A stretch of 64,000 nt of DNA from assembly GCF_000384415.1 (NCBI RefSeq), contig NZ_ARVU01000001.1:1364001-1428000 (forward strand), in the 5' to 3' direction. Under the pieces are notes generated by a model. The model saw only the letters and a program-made list of their open reading frames with translations, was not told the origin of the DNA and made no database searches. Origin of the DNA: Cycloclasticus pugetii PS-1. GTDB taxonomy: Bacteria > Pseudomonadota > Gammaproteobacteria > Methylococcales > Cycloclasticaceae. Positions 17,965-25,066 of this stretch are shown here, in pieces. Both the position numbers and the translations under genes were made by a program. Each line of letters begins with the position of its first letter. Within the stretch, counting starts at the first letter, position 1.

Positions 17965-18515
17965 CAGAACCACTCCCGCCAATACTGCCTTACACGCTCT
18001 CGGTAACGCTGAGCGCTGTCGAGCGATTCCGCGTCCTGACCGGGGTCGTGGTAGCGCCCAACCGCCTCCCACCAGTCATTAGTCTGCTCAAACTGCTCGT
18101 GCAGAATCGTAGCTCCGGCACTGAGGTTTTTAATCGGCACCAGCGATTCGTCAATCGTGGCAAACCGTTGCCCGTGCCAGCGCCAGTTAACCTGCATCAA
18201 CCCGATATCAACTGACTGCTGTTTTCGAATAGCTTGGAAAACTCGGTGAATTGCATCTTGCTGGGATTCACAAAAAACGCTTTGGCCATCGATATTCAAC
18301 GCCCAGGGCCACGGTACCCGCTCACCGCGATAATGCGTACCACTTTCTGTCATTGCTATCGCATAGAGAATATCGACAGGGACTTGATGGCTCTTGGCAA
18401 CTATCAAATAGGCCACTGGCACCTCCTCCAATGCGACCGCCGCCACTGATTGCATCAATGTCACCCCGGCAATCCAAGGTTTAATCAAACGAGACCTCGT
18501 CAAATAAGGCTTCAT
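17964..18515 (-). CDS. Lytic transglycosylase (SLT fold), conjugation-associated
   Basis: 183 residues with a membrane or signal segment at 12-28 and the SLT-type core: VDILYAIAMTESGTHYRG (the E of TESG is the expected catalytic acid), SVDIGLMQVNW and NLSAGATILHEQF. Such enzymes open local gaps in peptidoglycan for the secretion channel (VirB1 role). It overlaps the upstream TIGR03759 gene by 4 bases (ATGA) and shares a base with the next gene. Confidence 0.88.
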   Translation of the reverse strand: MKPYLTRSRLIKPWIAGVTLMQSVAAVALEEVPVAYLIVAKSHQVPVDILYAIAMTESGTHYRGERVPWPWALNIDGQSVFCESQQDAIHRVFQAIRKQQSVDIGLMQVNWRWHGQRFATIDESLVPIKNLSAGATILHEQFEQTNDWWEAVGRYHDPGQDAESLDSAQRYRERVRQYWREWF

Positions 18516-19342
18516 ATTCCCAAACTCTCTCTGTTCAACTGAAAGAAACGTCCATCGCGTTTTAAGAAGATCGGCATGGCATCTGCCGGTGAAACTGTGG
18601 ATTGACTCTTCAATCGCTGTAGTAACCCCTCATCACGGTTCAATGTGAGATGCCGCCCATTGATCCAGGTCGTTTTTATCGCGTGGGCATTCGCCCATGC
18701 TCTAACAGCCCCATCATCTTGAGCATCGCGGACGTATACATCGACACCGCTTTGTTGAGTGCTCGGCAGCAAACCCATTAATCGGTTAATAACCGGCAAG
18801 CACTCACGGCAATTTGGCGGTACAAAAAGGAGCAGACGGTCACCATCAACAAAGCGCTTTTGCGCTAATCGTTTCGCGTCCTTCATTGCAGACTTCTGTT
18901 GTTGGTGCGCAAAGTAAGGAGCCAACAGACGGTGATCTAACATCTTTGCATTGGGGAACAGACGTTCGAAGGCAGCGCGGTAGGCTTGTTGAAATTGCAA
19001 CGTACGCCCTGTTAAATCAAATTCCTGTTGCGCATACAGCTCAGCGTAACGCTGTTCTTCCTGCGGAGACTCTGCAAACATTCCAAGCGCTAATAATGGG
19101 TCAAGGCCAGGATTCCATTTTCCCAATGGACCACGCATTAAATCCAGATAACGTTGATACTCTTCTTCATCCAATCCCCATCGCTTTGCTAAAGTCCGTA
19201 TTTCAATAGTTCGGCTGATCGGCGTTTCAGTACCAGGGGTTTGTGATGTGTGCGTTACAGCCTCATGCGTATCCGCAATCGCTGCGCCGGAAATAGACGA
19301 AAGTAAAATCAACCCTATCGCTAAAGTGCGCTGGTGATTCAC
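18512..19342 (-). CDS. ICE protein, TIGR03759 family, with thioredoxin-like C-terminal region
   Basis: 276 residues with a signal peptide (to about SGAAIA, residue 23). The C-terminal half contains LLLFVPPNCRECLPVINRL, where CREC is placed like a CxxC site of a thioredoxin fold, followed by VDVYVRDAQDD. The family is a periplasmic MPF-G component; a thiol-related role is suggested by the motif only. It overlaps its upstream and downstream genes by 4 bases each. Confidence 0.83.
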   Translation of the reverse strand: MNHQRTLAIGLILLSSISGAAIADTHEAVTHTSQTPGTETPISRTIEIRTLAKRWGLDEEEYQRYLDLMRGPLGKWNPGLDPLLALGMFAESPQEEQRYAELYAQQEFDLTGRTLQFQQAYRAAFERLFPNAKMLDHRLLAPYFAHQQQKSAMKDAKRLAQKRFVDGDRLLLFVPPNCRECLPVINRLMGLLPSTQQSGVDVYVRDAQDDGAVRAWANAHAIKTTWINGRHLTLNRDEGLLQRLKSQSTVSPADAMPIFLKRDGRFFQLNRESLGI

Positions 19343-20196
19343 TGTGTCACCTCACGCTGAATCCATAGACGCTTCTTCCATAGTCGATAGTGCTCGTCAA
19401 CGAGCTGACTAGCTTCAAATTCGGTCGGCAAGGTTTCTGGATTAACAGGCGGGATTTTCAGCACCGCGCCTGCCAATAGATGATTCATGTTGGCATTCGC
19501 AAACTCATGGGGATTCGCACGAAAGAGGTAAACCAGCACCTGGTCTATTGTCATACCCGAGAGATCGAGCTGACTGGCGATGTGGCTTAAACTATCGCCC
19601 CGCTGCACCGGCCCGTAGGTTTGATGTTCTTGCTGTACCACCGAAATTACCTCTGGCTCTTTCGGTGGCAGCGAGGTTATTTCCTTCTGATCAAGCCACT
19701 CTTGTTTGGCGACCTCCATATCTTCAGCTGCAGCGAATCGAACAAACCCCTCACGCAACTGATAGCGCACTGAACGCTTAACCGGATTGATTAAAGGCCG
19801 AAAGCTTTGACCACCCAGGGTGGTCAAAGCATCCATTAACGTCATTGATCCCAAATTCCGATGCGGTTCGGGAAGTGTCAAAACCAACAAAAGGTATTGT
19901 TCATCTGCTTCTGGCCGTTCACCTACCTCATGAGAGTCGTCTAATTGAAACCCATAGGGTCTCAACAGGTAGTCCAGCGCCCCTCCTACCGTGGTAATTT
20001 TCTCTGGTACTCGTAGATCGACAATGCTTTTCAGCAGGTCGGTTTTTGCAACCTCAGGCCCCAACTGAACAGTGAGATAGCGACTCTCAAGGATACGACT
20101 ATCCACCGTATCCGTAGTGTCTGCCTGCACCGTTAATGGAAGAGCGAAGACTATCGTCAGTATCGCCACCCACCTGCCAATCACTTTCTCTCGCAT
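19339..20196 (-). CDS. PilL N-terminal / LysM-like ICE protein (TIGR03748-like)
   Basis: 285 residues with a signal peptide ending about VQA (residue 26). Residues about 35-120 match the PilL-type N-terminal region (SRYLTVQLGPEV, VGGALDYLLRPYGFQL), and about 200-255 form a FimV-style LysM domain (YGPVQRGDSLSHIASQL, LLAGAVLKIP), so it probably binds peptidoglycan. It is the first gene of the right secretion-gene block. The start MREK at 20196 is preferred over an ATG four codons earlier, though both have weak ribosome sites. Confidence 0.8.
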   Translation of the reverse strand: MREKVIGRWVAILTIVFALPLTVQADTTDTVDSRILESRYLTVQLGPEVAKTDLLKSIVDLRVPEKITTVGGALDYLLRPYGFQLDDSHEVGERPEADEQYLLLVLTLPEPHRNLGSMTLMDALTTLGGQSFRPLINPVKRSVRYQLREGFVRFAAAEDMEVAKQEWLDQKEITSLPPKEPEVISVVQQEHQTYGPVQRGDSLSHIASQLDLSGMTIDQVLVYLFRANPHEFANANMNHLLAGAVLKIPPVNPETLPTEFEASQLVDEHYRLWKKRLWIQREVTQ

Positions 20197-20338
20197 GAAC
20201 ACCACCATTCATCCAATCATTAAAAACGGTTACCAGATTAGTGATGGCAGCTTGCTAGTGGCAGCGAAAAGCTTTCATGGACAAAAGAAAGAATAGGATT
20301 GATCGATTTTCGAGGAGTGAGGGGGAAATGAAAATGAT

Positions 20339-20364
20339 AAAGGCCTGACGGGAGTCAGACCTTT
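20339..20364 (-). terminator. Rho-independent terminator after the 113-residue ICE gene
   Basis: Two 10-base arms (20340-20349 and 20354-20363) form a stem with a 4-base loop, followed on the minus strand by TTTATC. It lies 23 bases after the stop of the small gene at 20,387-20,728 and separates it from the secretion operon. Confidence 0.65.
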
Positions 20365-20386
20365 ATCGTGGGTGCTACACAGCAGG

Positions 20387-20728
20387 TCAATTGGCAAAAG
20401 CCAGTTGATCGCTAACTTCTAGTCGCATAGCCGGTGTTGGCTGCCAGTGCTTCAGTACTACGAGGGTTTCCCACCGTACACTTGAGACACCTATCATCGA
20501 CGTTTCTGTCAACTGACCTTGCAGCTGTGTTAACAACGTACGGGTACTGTAACTTTCTGAGATTGTGCCTTCGGCACTGATACTCAGGATATTTTCCTCA
20601 ATGCCTATATCGATATAGCCTGCATCGACAAACTCGGTTTCTCGTAACTTGCTGAGAACAGATCGCACAACAGCATTATCGGCATCTGCTTTGAGTTTTA
20701 CTGCACCTCGCATTTCCAGGTACTCCAT
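20387..20728 (-). CDS. Hypothetical ICE protein (113 residues)
   Basis: No family recognised. Acidic, soluble, no membrane segment or signal; an alternating pattern (AVKLKADADNAVVRSVLSKL) suggests a small alpha/beta fold. The start at 20728 (MEYLEM) is chosen for the AAGGAG 7 bases upstream; the longer frame starts before that site. It has its own terminator and lies between the secretion operon and the recombinase region. Confidence 0.6.
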   Translation of the reverse strand: MEYLEMRGAVKLKADADNAVVRSVLSKLRETEFVDAGYIDIGIEENILSISAEGTISESYSTRTLLTQLQGQLTETSMIGVSSVRWETLVVLKHWQPTPAMRLEVSDQLAFAN

Positions 20729-20877
20729 CATCTTTCTCCTTATCATTGAATGAACAAGAGAAAGATGTCCCTACGGGAAATCATTCTCCCGTAGGGGTGG
20801 TATAACTGGCTAACGTATCAGCGGTTGCTTGCAACGTTTTCGAGCCATACCGATTGATTGGCAGCGTAACTGCCAGG

Positions 20878-20902
20878 TGCTATTGAGACTGCAATAGCCA
20901 CA
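20878..20902 (+). repeat. Direct repeat copy 1 (hairpin type)
   Basis: A 25-bp unit beginning TGCTATTGAG that recurs at 22595-22619 with one difference. Each unit can fold (GCTATTG pairing with CAATAGC, 6-base loop). The two copies lie on either side of the recombinase gene at 21,092-21,958. Confidence 0.7.
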
Positions 20903-20994
20903 GTGTGATTCGTCATGAGGATTCAGCGTCAAGGAGGAACGCAGGCGTTAGCCGAGTAGTCCTTGGTGCGATTGACCATTCTCACCCTTTCAAA

Positions 20995-21019
20995 GGGGTT
21001 GCAGTGATACTGCAACCCC
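20995..21019 (-). terminator. Hairpin downstream of the recombinase gene, probable terminator
   Basis: Perfect 10-base arms GGGGTTGCAG (20995-21004) and CTGCAACCCC (21010-21019) with a 5-base loop. On the minus strand it is followed by TTTGAAAG, and it lies 73 bases after the recombinase stop, so it may end that transcript. The short T run makes this uncertain. Confidence 0.45.
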
Positions 21020-21091
21020 TGCTACCGGCGAGGGCGGGAAGGCCCAGCGGCCAGGGCAGCGCCCGTTGAGCGTGATCGTTAGGTTCATACC

Positions 21092-21958
21092 TTAACGCCC
21101 TAGATACACTGCTGTGATCTGTTCACGTTCATGACCGAGTTCCTGGGAAATTGCCCAGCGGGCAACCTGATCATTCGCGCGTTCCTCTTCACTAAGCTCA
21201 CTGCTAGATGGGCCACCACAGGCCGGTGCCTGTTTTCCGGTGAGTTCGTAATACCGCTCTTGCGCATAGCGGTGACGCAAACCATGCAATTTGGATAGCC
21301 CTGCCTTTTGCGTCTCACGTTCATAGAGGCGCATTTGCTGAACATACATCAGGTGAGAGGGAATCAATGAGCCTTTCCCCGCCACCAACCGCGCGCGTCT
21401 TAAAACGTCCCGCTGCTCGTCGGTGCGTATAGGAATTTCCCGCGCCCGTCCCCCTTTACACCAGGTAGATTTCAGTCGAATGTAGGTATTTCGGTCTGCG
21501 TAGTCCGGACTGAACTTAATCGCTTCTTCCCGCCTCAGGCCAAAGGCTTTTTGCAATTCCAGGCTGATTCTTAAATGCGGGTCGCTGATTTTTTCAAGCA
21601 GCTCCTGATCCAGGTCACGCGCTTTCGACACGTTAGTAACAAAGACCCGAGAGTCAATGCCGTAATAGGCATTGTCCTTAGCCACGACATTTTGCTTACC
21701 GATTTTTTCAGCCCACCAACGCAATGCGGCGAGACGATTTTTGATCGTACCGGGAGTCAGCCCTTCTTCGAGATATTTGGCGACCAACGCATCAACATGC
21801 TTAGGCTTTAGAGATTTCGCCTCCATGCGCCGATAGCCCAATTCATTAAGATGGTTGGCCATCGTTTGTAATAACTGAAAACGTTCAGCTTGTGTGGCGC
21901 GACTGCCATCCTGATTACGTTGACATAAATCCTTTAATTGGTAATTGATATCCTTCAC
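21092..21958 (-). CDS. Tyrosine recombinase, integrase-domain protein with SAM-like N-terminus
   Basis: 288 residues. N-terminal SAM-like DNA-binding domain (INYQLKDLCQRNQDGSRAT to LRWWAEKIGK, about 1-105), then the catalytic domain: FGLRREEAIKF (first Arg), KGGRAREIPI (Lys region), LHGLRHRYAQ (His-x-x-Arg), ELGHEREQITAVYLGR (final His and Tyr). I place the start at a GTG because GAGGAG lies exactly 6 bases upstream (complement of 21965-21970); the longer frame runs about 50 codons through sequence unlike the family. Such integrase-domain proteins are common passengers in MPF-G ICEs; it is probably not the enzyme that integrates this ICE, a role better suited to the gene next to the tRNA site. 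Confidence 0.82.
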   Translation of the reverse strand: MKDINYQLKDLCQRNQDGSRATQAERFQLLQTMANHLNELGYRRMEAKSLKPKHVDALVAKYLEEGLTPGTIKNRLAALRWWAEKIGKQNVVAKDNAYYGIDSRVFVTNVSKARDLDQELLEKISDPHLRISLELQKAFGLRREEAIKFSPDYADRNTYIRLKSTWCKGGRAREIPIRTDEQRDVLRRARLVAGKGSLIPSHLMYVQQMRLYERETQKAGLSKLHGLRHRYAQERYYELTGKQAPACGGPSSSELSEEERANDQVARWAISQELGHEREQITAVYLGR

Positions 21959-22203
21959 AGACAACTCCTCGTCGAGAAATAAAGCGTGTTTGCATTCTCG
22001 AAAAAAAAGAGGTGCTGAGTCGTTAGTTAACCTTTCAAGGCCGAAGGAAATAATCTTCAAGGACTTATTGATGCATCTATCTGATGCCAGTAGCAGACAG
22101 CCATGCGGAACAGGCATTGAATCAAGGAAATTCTGCCAATGGTTGGTGGATCGTGCGTTACAGATAATTTCGTTAGATTGTCTAATCGTTCCGGTCAGGT
22201 TTG

Positions 22204-22287
22204 TTGTCCGTTCCTTACCTGGGACGACTGTTCTGAACGGACAAGTTGCCCTATGGAACAGACGTGTGACCGTTCAGAACAGTCGTC
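22204..22287. repeat. Nested inverted repeats forming two mutually exclusive hairpins
   Basis: Arms 22223-22240 and 22270-22287 are perfect 18-bp inverted copies (GACGACTGTTCTGAACGG) with a 29-base spacer. Within the left arm, GAACGGACAA (22235-22244) is also complementary to TTGTCCGTTC at 22204-22213, so a second hairpin would compete with the first. Confidence 0.8.
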
Positions 22288-22594
22288 TTCAAGCTGGAAC
22301 AGTACGGTGTTGAAGTTTTGGTCAGTGTTTATGACTGTCCAGCCACCACGGTGGATGGAGAAGCAATATCAACAACAAATTGCTAACGTCACGGGACACC
22401 ACTCCCACAAAACCTGAATAGCGGCATAACCAACAATGTCAATTCCCGGATGGGTACGACACGGTTTCGTTTTCACGCTTTAGACAGTACTACTGCTTTC
22501 GTTCTTTCTTTTGCCAGGCATTTCTCCTCTGTTAAGTGATAAGCCACTCATCGCGGTTGCGTGAGTCAACTTGAAAAGCCCTTTCGAGCTGGTT

Positions 22595-22619
22595 TGCTAT
22601 TGAGAGTGCAATAGCCACA
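22595..22619 (+). repeat. Direct repeat copy 2 (hairpin type)
   Basis: Second copy of the 25-bp unit at 20878-20902; 24 of 25 bases agree. Same orientation, about 1.7 kb apart, flanking the recombinase gene and its upstream region. Confidence 0.7.
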
Positions 22620-22730
22620 CATGGAATCTTAATTATCAGTGAAGCGAAGAAAATCCACCCTAATAATGCTTTCATCATGTCAGTAATTTTTATTGAGGCC
22701 AGTTCTCATGAGGGTTAGCGATTCATCGCA

Positions 22731-22767
22731 CCCCACGTCACTGCATTTATTTTGCAGTGACGTGGGG
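22731..22767. repeat. Perfect 15-bp hairpin
   Basis: CCCCACGTCACTGCA (22731-22745) and its exact complement (22753-22767) enclose a 7-base T-rich loop. It lies 139 bases before the AlpA-like gene. No T run follows, so a terminator is not obvious; a protein-binding site or origin structure is possible. Confidence 0.75.
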
Positions 22768-22905
22768 TACTAAATCCGATAAAAGCTCGATATCAACAGA
22801 TAGCACTAATATTCGAAATATATTTCTTTATGGACTGAAACAAAAAGTGTGACTATCGACTAACCATGCCGCTAATGTGCTCGTGACTCTTTCGGGAACC
22901 AAAAT

Positions 22906-23130
22906 ATGAACGACACGACAGCGGCTATTACTGACCGTGAACTCACCACCAAAGAGGCAGCTTCGCTACTCGGCCTGTCGCCCAGCACACTGAGAAAATG
23001 GCGCTGTACTGGAGAGCGCCCGGAATTACCCTGGTGTAAGCGGTTTCGCAAAGTTTTTTACTTGGAATCCGAGGTCATTCTTTTCAAGGAAAAAAATACC
23101 ACATCCAATTGCGAAGAAACTTATGTCTAG
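22906..23130 (+). CDS. Small helix-turn-helix DNA-binding protein (AlpA/MerR-like)
   Basis: 74 residues. LTTKEAASLLGLSPSTLRKW (about 13-32) is a classic winged-helix HTH of the AlpA/excisionase-type, followed by a wing-like segment with KRFRKVFYLESEV. Proteins of this kind act as excisionases or activators of integrase genes in mobile elements, which suits its position between a recombinase locus and the ICE end. The ribosome site is weak. The exact role is inference. Confidence 0.72.
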   Translation: MNDTTAAITDRELTTKEAASLLGLSPSTLRKWRCTGERPELPWCKRFRKVFYLESEVILFKEKNTTSNCEETYV

Positions 23131-23555
23131 CCGTTATTTCAACAATTCTGAAGATACTCTGTTTTAAATCTGTTGGCGTTTTCCGGGCTTGGCCGGGTTC
23201 GCTAATCGCTCATTCCCCGTTGGGGAACTACCGCCCTCTCAATCCCTAACGCTTCAGCCCTCCGGGCTGCTAAATCATCTAACAGCATATTCTCCTACGC
23301 CGACATTCCTCTCAAGCATTAACTTATACCACCAAAATCACCTTACTAAGGGGCACTGCCCCTCGCGCATTGCAAGTGCAAGGCTTCGCGCTTCCTCACC
23401 CGTTCAGATTCCTTCGCGCTGCTCAGTCACTTAGCTGCGGCTTCCGGTGAGCCACTGGCAATTTGCTACCCCCACGCTTCGCCAGCGGGTCAGGAGCGCA
23501 GGCCGCAGACGCTGCGCTCAAATGAAATAGTTAAAGATCAAGGGGAAGTGAATCT
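23131..23555. other. Structured noncoding region with four compact hairpins
   Basis: About 425 bases with no good gene. Short perfect hairpins follow closely: TTCCCC/GGGGAA (23213-23227), CAGCCC/GGGCTG (23255-23269), AGGGGC/GCCCCT (23349-23363) and TTGCA/TGCAA (23370-23381). A rightward open frame at 23,189-23,434 is poor in composition and rejected. Candidate roles are a transfer origin or a structured RNA. Confidence 0.5.
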
Positions 23556-23951
23556 ATGAATACTGCTGAGGATATGAAACGGGCATATGAACAAGCTCAG
23601 GTACAACTACAAAGCATCATCGATATGGTAGGAGCGTTGAATACCGAGGAAGAAGCCGAGCTTGAACAAGCTAAGCAGAGAATATATGAAGATCCACTTT
23701 CTATTCAGGTGAGATCCGACTGGTACAACGCGGGCAATAGTTCTGAAATTGAACCAGCTGAGTTTATGATTTTGCTTTGCACTGGGGGACCAGCCACCAG
23801 GATCATCGGGACATTAGGCCAATTCAATGAACCAGTAGATGCTACTCTACAATTTCAGGATTGGTTCATGCCATGGACAGATTATGCCTGTGATACTGAT
23901 GAAGCAGTGGCACTCGTTAAGTACGCCCAGGAATTTTGGTTTGGTGACTAA
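23556..23951 (+). CDS. Hypothetical ICE protein (131 residues)
   Basis: No named family recognised. Soluble, strongly acidic, with an N-terminal helical part (MKRAYEQAQVQLQSIIDMV) and a Trp/Phe-rich C-terminal half (FQDWFMPWTDYACDTDEA, KYAQEFWFGD). An AAGGGG element lies about 11 bases before the ATG. The composition resembles small ICE-encoded proteins of unknown function or DNA-mimic type anti-restriction proteins; the latter is only a suggestion from its charge. It converges with the DUF4917 gene, 9 bases away. Confidence 0.65.
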   Translation: MNTAEDMKRAYEQAQVQLQSIIDMVGALNTEEEAELEQAKQRIYEDPLSIQVRSDWYNAGNSSEIEPAEFMILLCTGGPATRIIGTLGQFNEPVDATLQFQDWFMPWTDYACDTDEAVALVKYAQEFWFGD

Positions 23952-23960
23952 GAATCAGTG

Positions 23961-24959
23961 TTACGGGTGACACCAGCAACCATCGCTCTCGCTATCAAAA
24001 AATCTAACATCTACCTTTTCACATAGCTCATCCGCTATAAGCTGCGCCACACGTGTACAGTAGCCCTGATCATTTCCAAATACTGAAAGTGCTACTTTTT
24101 CGATCCCTGATTTAGCGATTCTACGCAAAATATGGAGGTCATGTTCTCCAAAGCCCCAACCATATACGACTAGCTCAGAGGGTAAATTGGCCAATACTTC
24201 GCGATAAACGGTGTTGAGGTAATAGCTGCCCTGAATGGATTTTATTTTCTGCTGGCTGGTCCCTTCACTAACAAATAGCGGGACATAACTACCGGCCTCC
24301 CATTTATTTAAAATTTGGTCGAGCAGACTAATCCCTCCTGAGGTTATTTTCCTTTCGTTTTCTATCTTGTCTCTGGCCAGCACGAAACTTCCATGGGGAT
24401 AGAAAACTAAGGTGCAAGACTGTTCTCCACCAATAGGATCGCGAAAACGAGACCAATCATCGTCAAACTCTGACTGCAAGAAACAGTCTTTAAAAGCATG
24501 GCGATCCTGAATATCCAATCCATACATCATCGCCCAATAAACAATCAGGTCATAGTTCAATGGTATGACAGTGTTGAAACTTTTAAGAAAGTTATAGATA
24601 TTCGGAATGCTTTCCGAGACATGCTCGTACTCAGAATGAATATCTCTAACTGCCGCAATTAGGCAGTCTCTTACATGCAGGTATGCTTGCTCTGTCTTTT
24701 CATCTTCAATCTTTAAGGATTTATTGACATTGGTCGCCTGCCATACAATTCTGAGAATAAGCTCAAAGTCATCTGTATGGAAAAAGTCGAACAGACTCTG
24801 TATATCGTCAGTTAGCAAGCCATTGTCAGTCGCATGCTCCTTCAATGACCCATAGGCAAAACTATCGTCAATCGCGATGCTTGCTCCGTTCCCCAGCAAG
24901 ATTGCCCCGCCATTGAATTCGTCTTTGATATCAGACCACTGAAATATTTTGGTCGGCAA
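23961..24959 (-). CDS. DUF4917 family protein (SIR2-like fold), putative defence gene
   Basis: 332 residues. Motifs typical of SIR2-like NAD-binding proteins occur in order: ILLGNGASIAID (about 20-31), FNTVIPLNYDLIVYWAM (the N-Y-D-L element), FYPHGSF and VVYGWGFGEHD. These match DUF4917. I place the start at a TTG because AGGAGG lies 8 bases upstream (complement of 24968-24973); the longer frame depends on another TTG with no ribosome site. SIR2-like proteins in mobile elements often deplete NAD in phage defence, but this family has no proven function that I know. It sits just before the ICE integrase, a usual cargo position. Confidence 0.75.
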   Translation of the reverse strand: MPTKIFQWSDIKDEFNGGAILLGNGASIAIDDSFAYGSLKEHATDNGLLTDDIQSLFDFFHTDDFELILRIVWQATNVNKSLKIEDEKTEQAYLHVRDCLIAAVRDIHSEYEHVSESIPNIYNFLKSFNTVIPLNYDLIVYWAMMYGLDIQDRHAFKDCFLQSEFDDDWSRFRDPIGGEQSCTLVFYPHGSFVLARDKIENERKITSGGISLLDQILNKWEAGSYVPLFVSEGTSQQKIKSIQGSYYLNTVYREVLANLPSELVVYGWGFGEHDLHILRRIAKSGIEKVALSVFGNDQGYCTRVAQLIADELCEKVDVRFFDSESDGCWCHP

Positions 24960-25066
24960 CTGCACATCCTCCTGATCTATAAAGACAGCTTGTCCACAAA
25001 TAATGCCGAGCGACAATACATTGATCTAGCTGTAACTGTCACCCTCAAACCCAATGCAAGAGGGTA

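Larger units (their letters stand above)
20729..21091. other. Noncoding region with hairpins between the small ICE gene and the recombinase
   Basis: About 360 bases with no credible gene. It holds one copy of a 25-bp hairpin-forming direct repeat (20878-20902) and a strong hairpin at 20995-21019. The part nearest the recombinase stop (21021-21090) is G+C-rich with nothing I can name. Confidence 0.5.
21959..22905. other. Long structured noncoding region between divergent recombinase and AlpA-like genes
   Basis: About 950 bases without a supportable gene. It contains a perfect 18-bp inverted repeat with a competing hairpin (22204-22287), the second copy of the 25-bp direct repeat (22595-22619) and a perfect 15-bp hairpin (22731-22767). 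The outward-facing genes must have their promoters here. The density of symmetric elements suggests a control region, an origin or recombination sites. Confidence 0.55.

Noticed and set aside
23189-23434. Possible 81-residue rightward gene
   Set aside because: It lies over a hairpin-rich noncoding stretch, has odd composition and no ribosome binding site.
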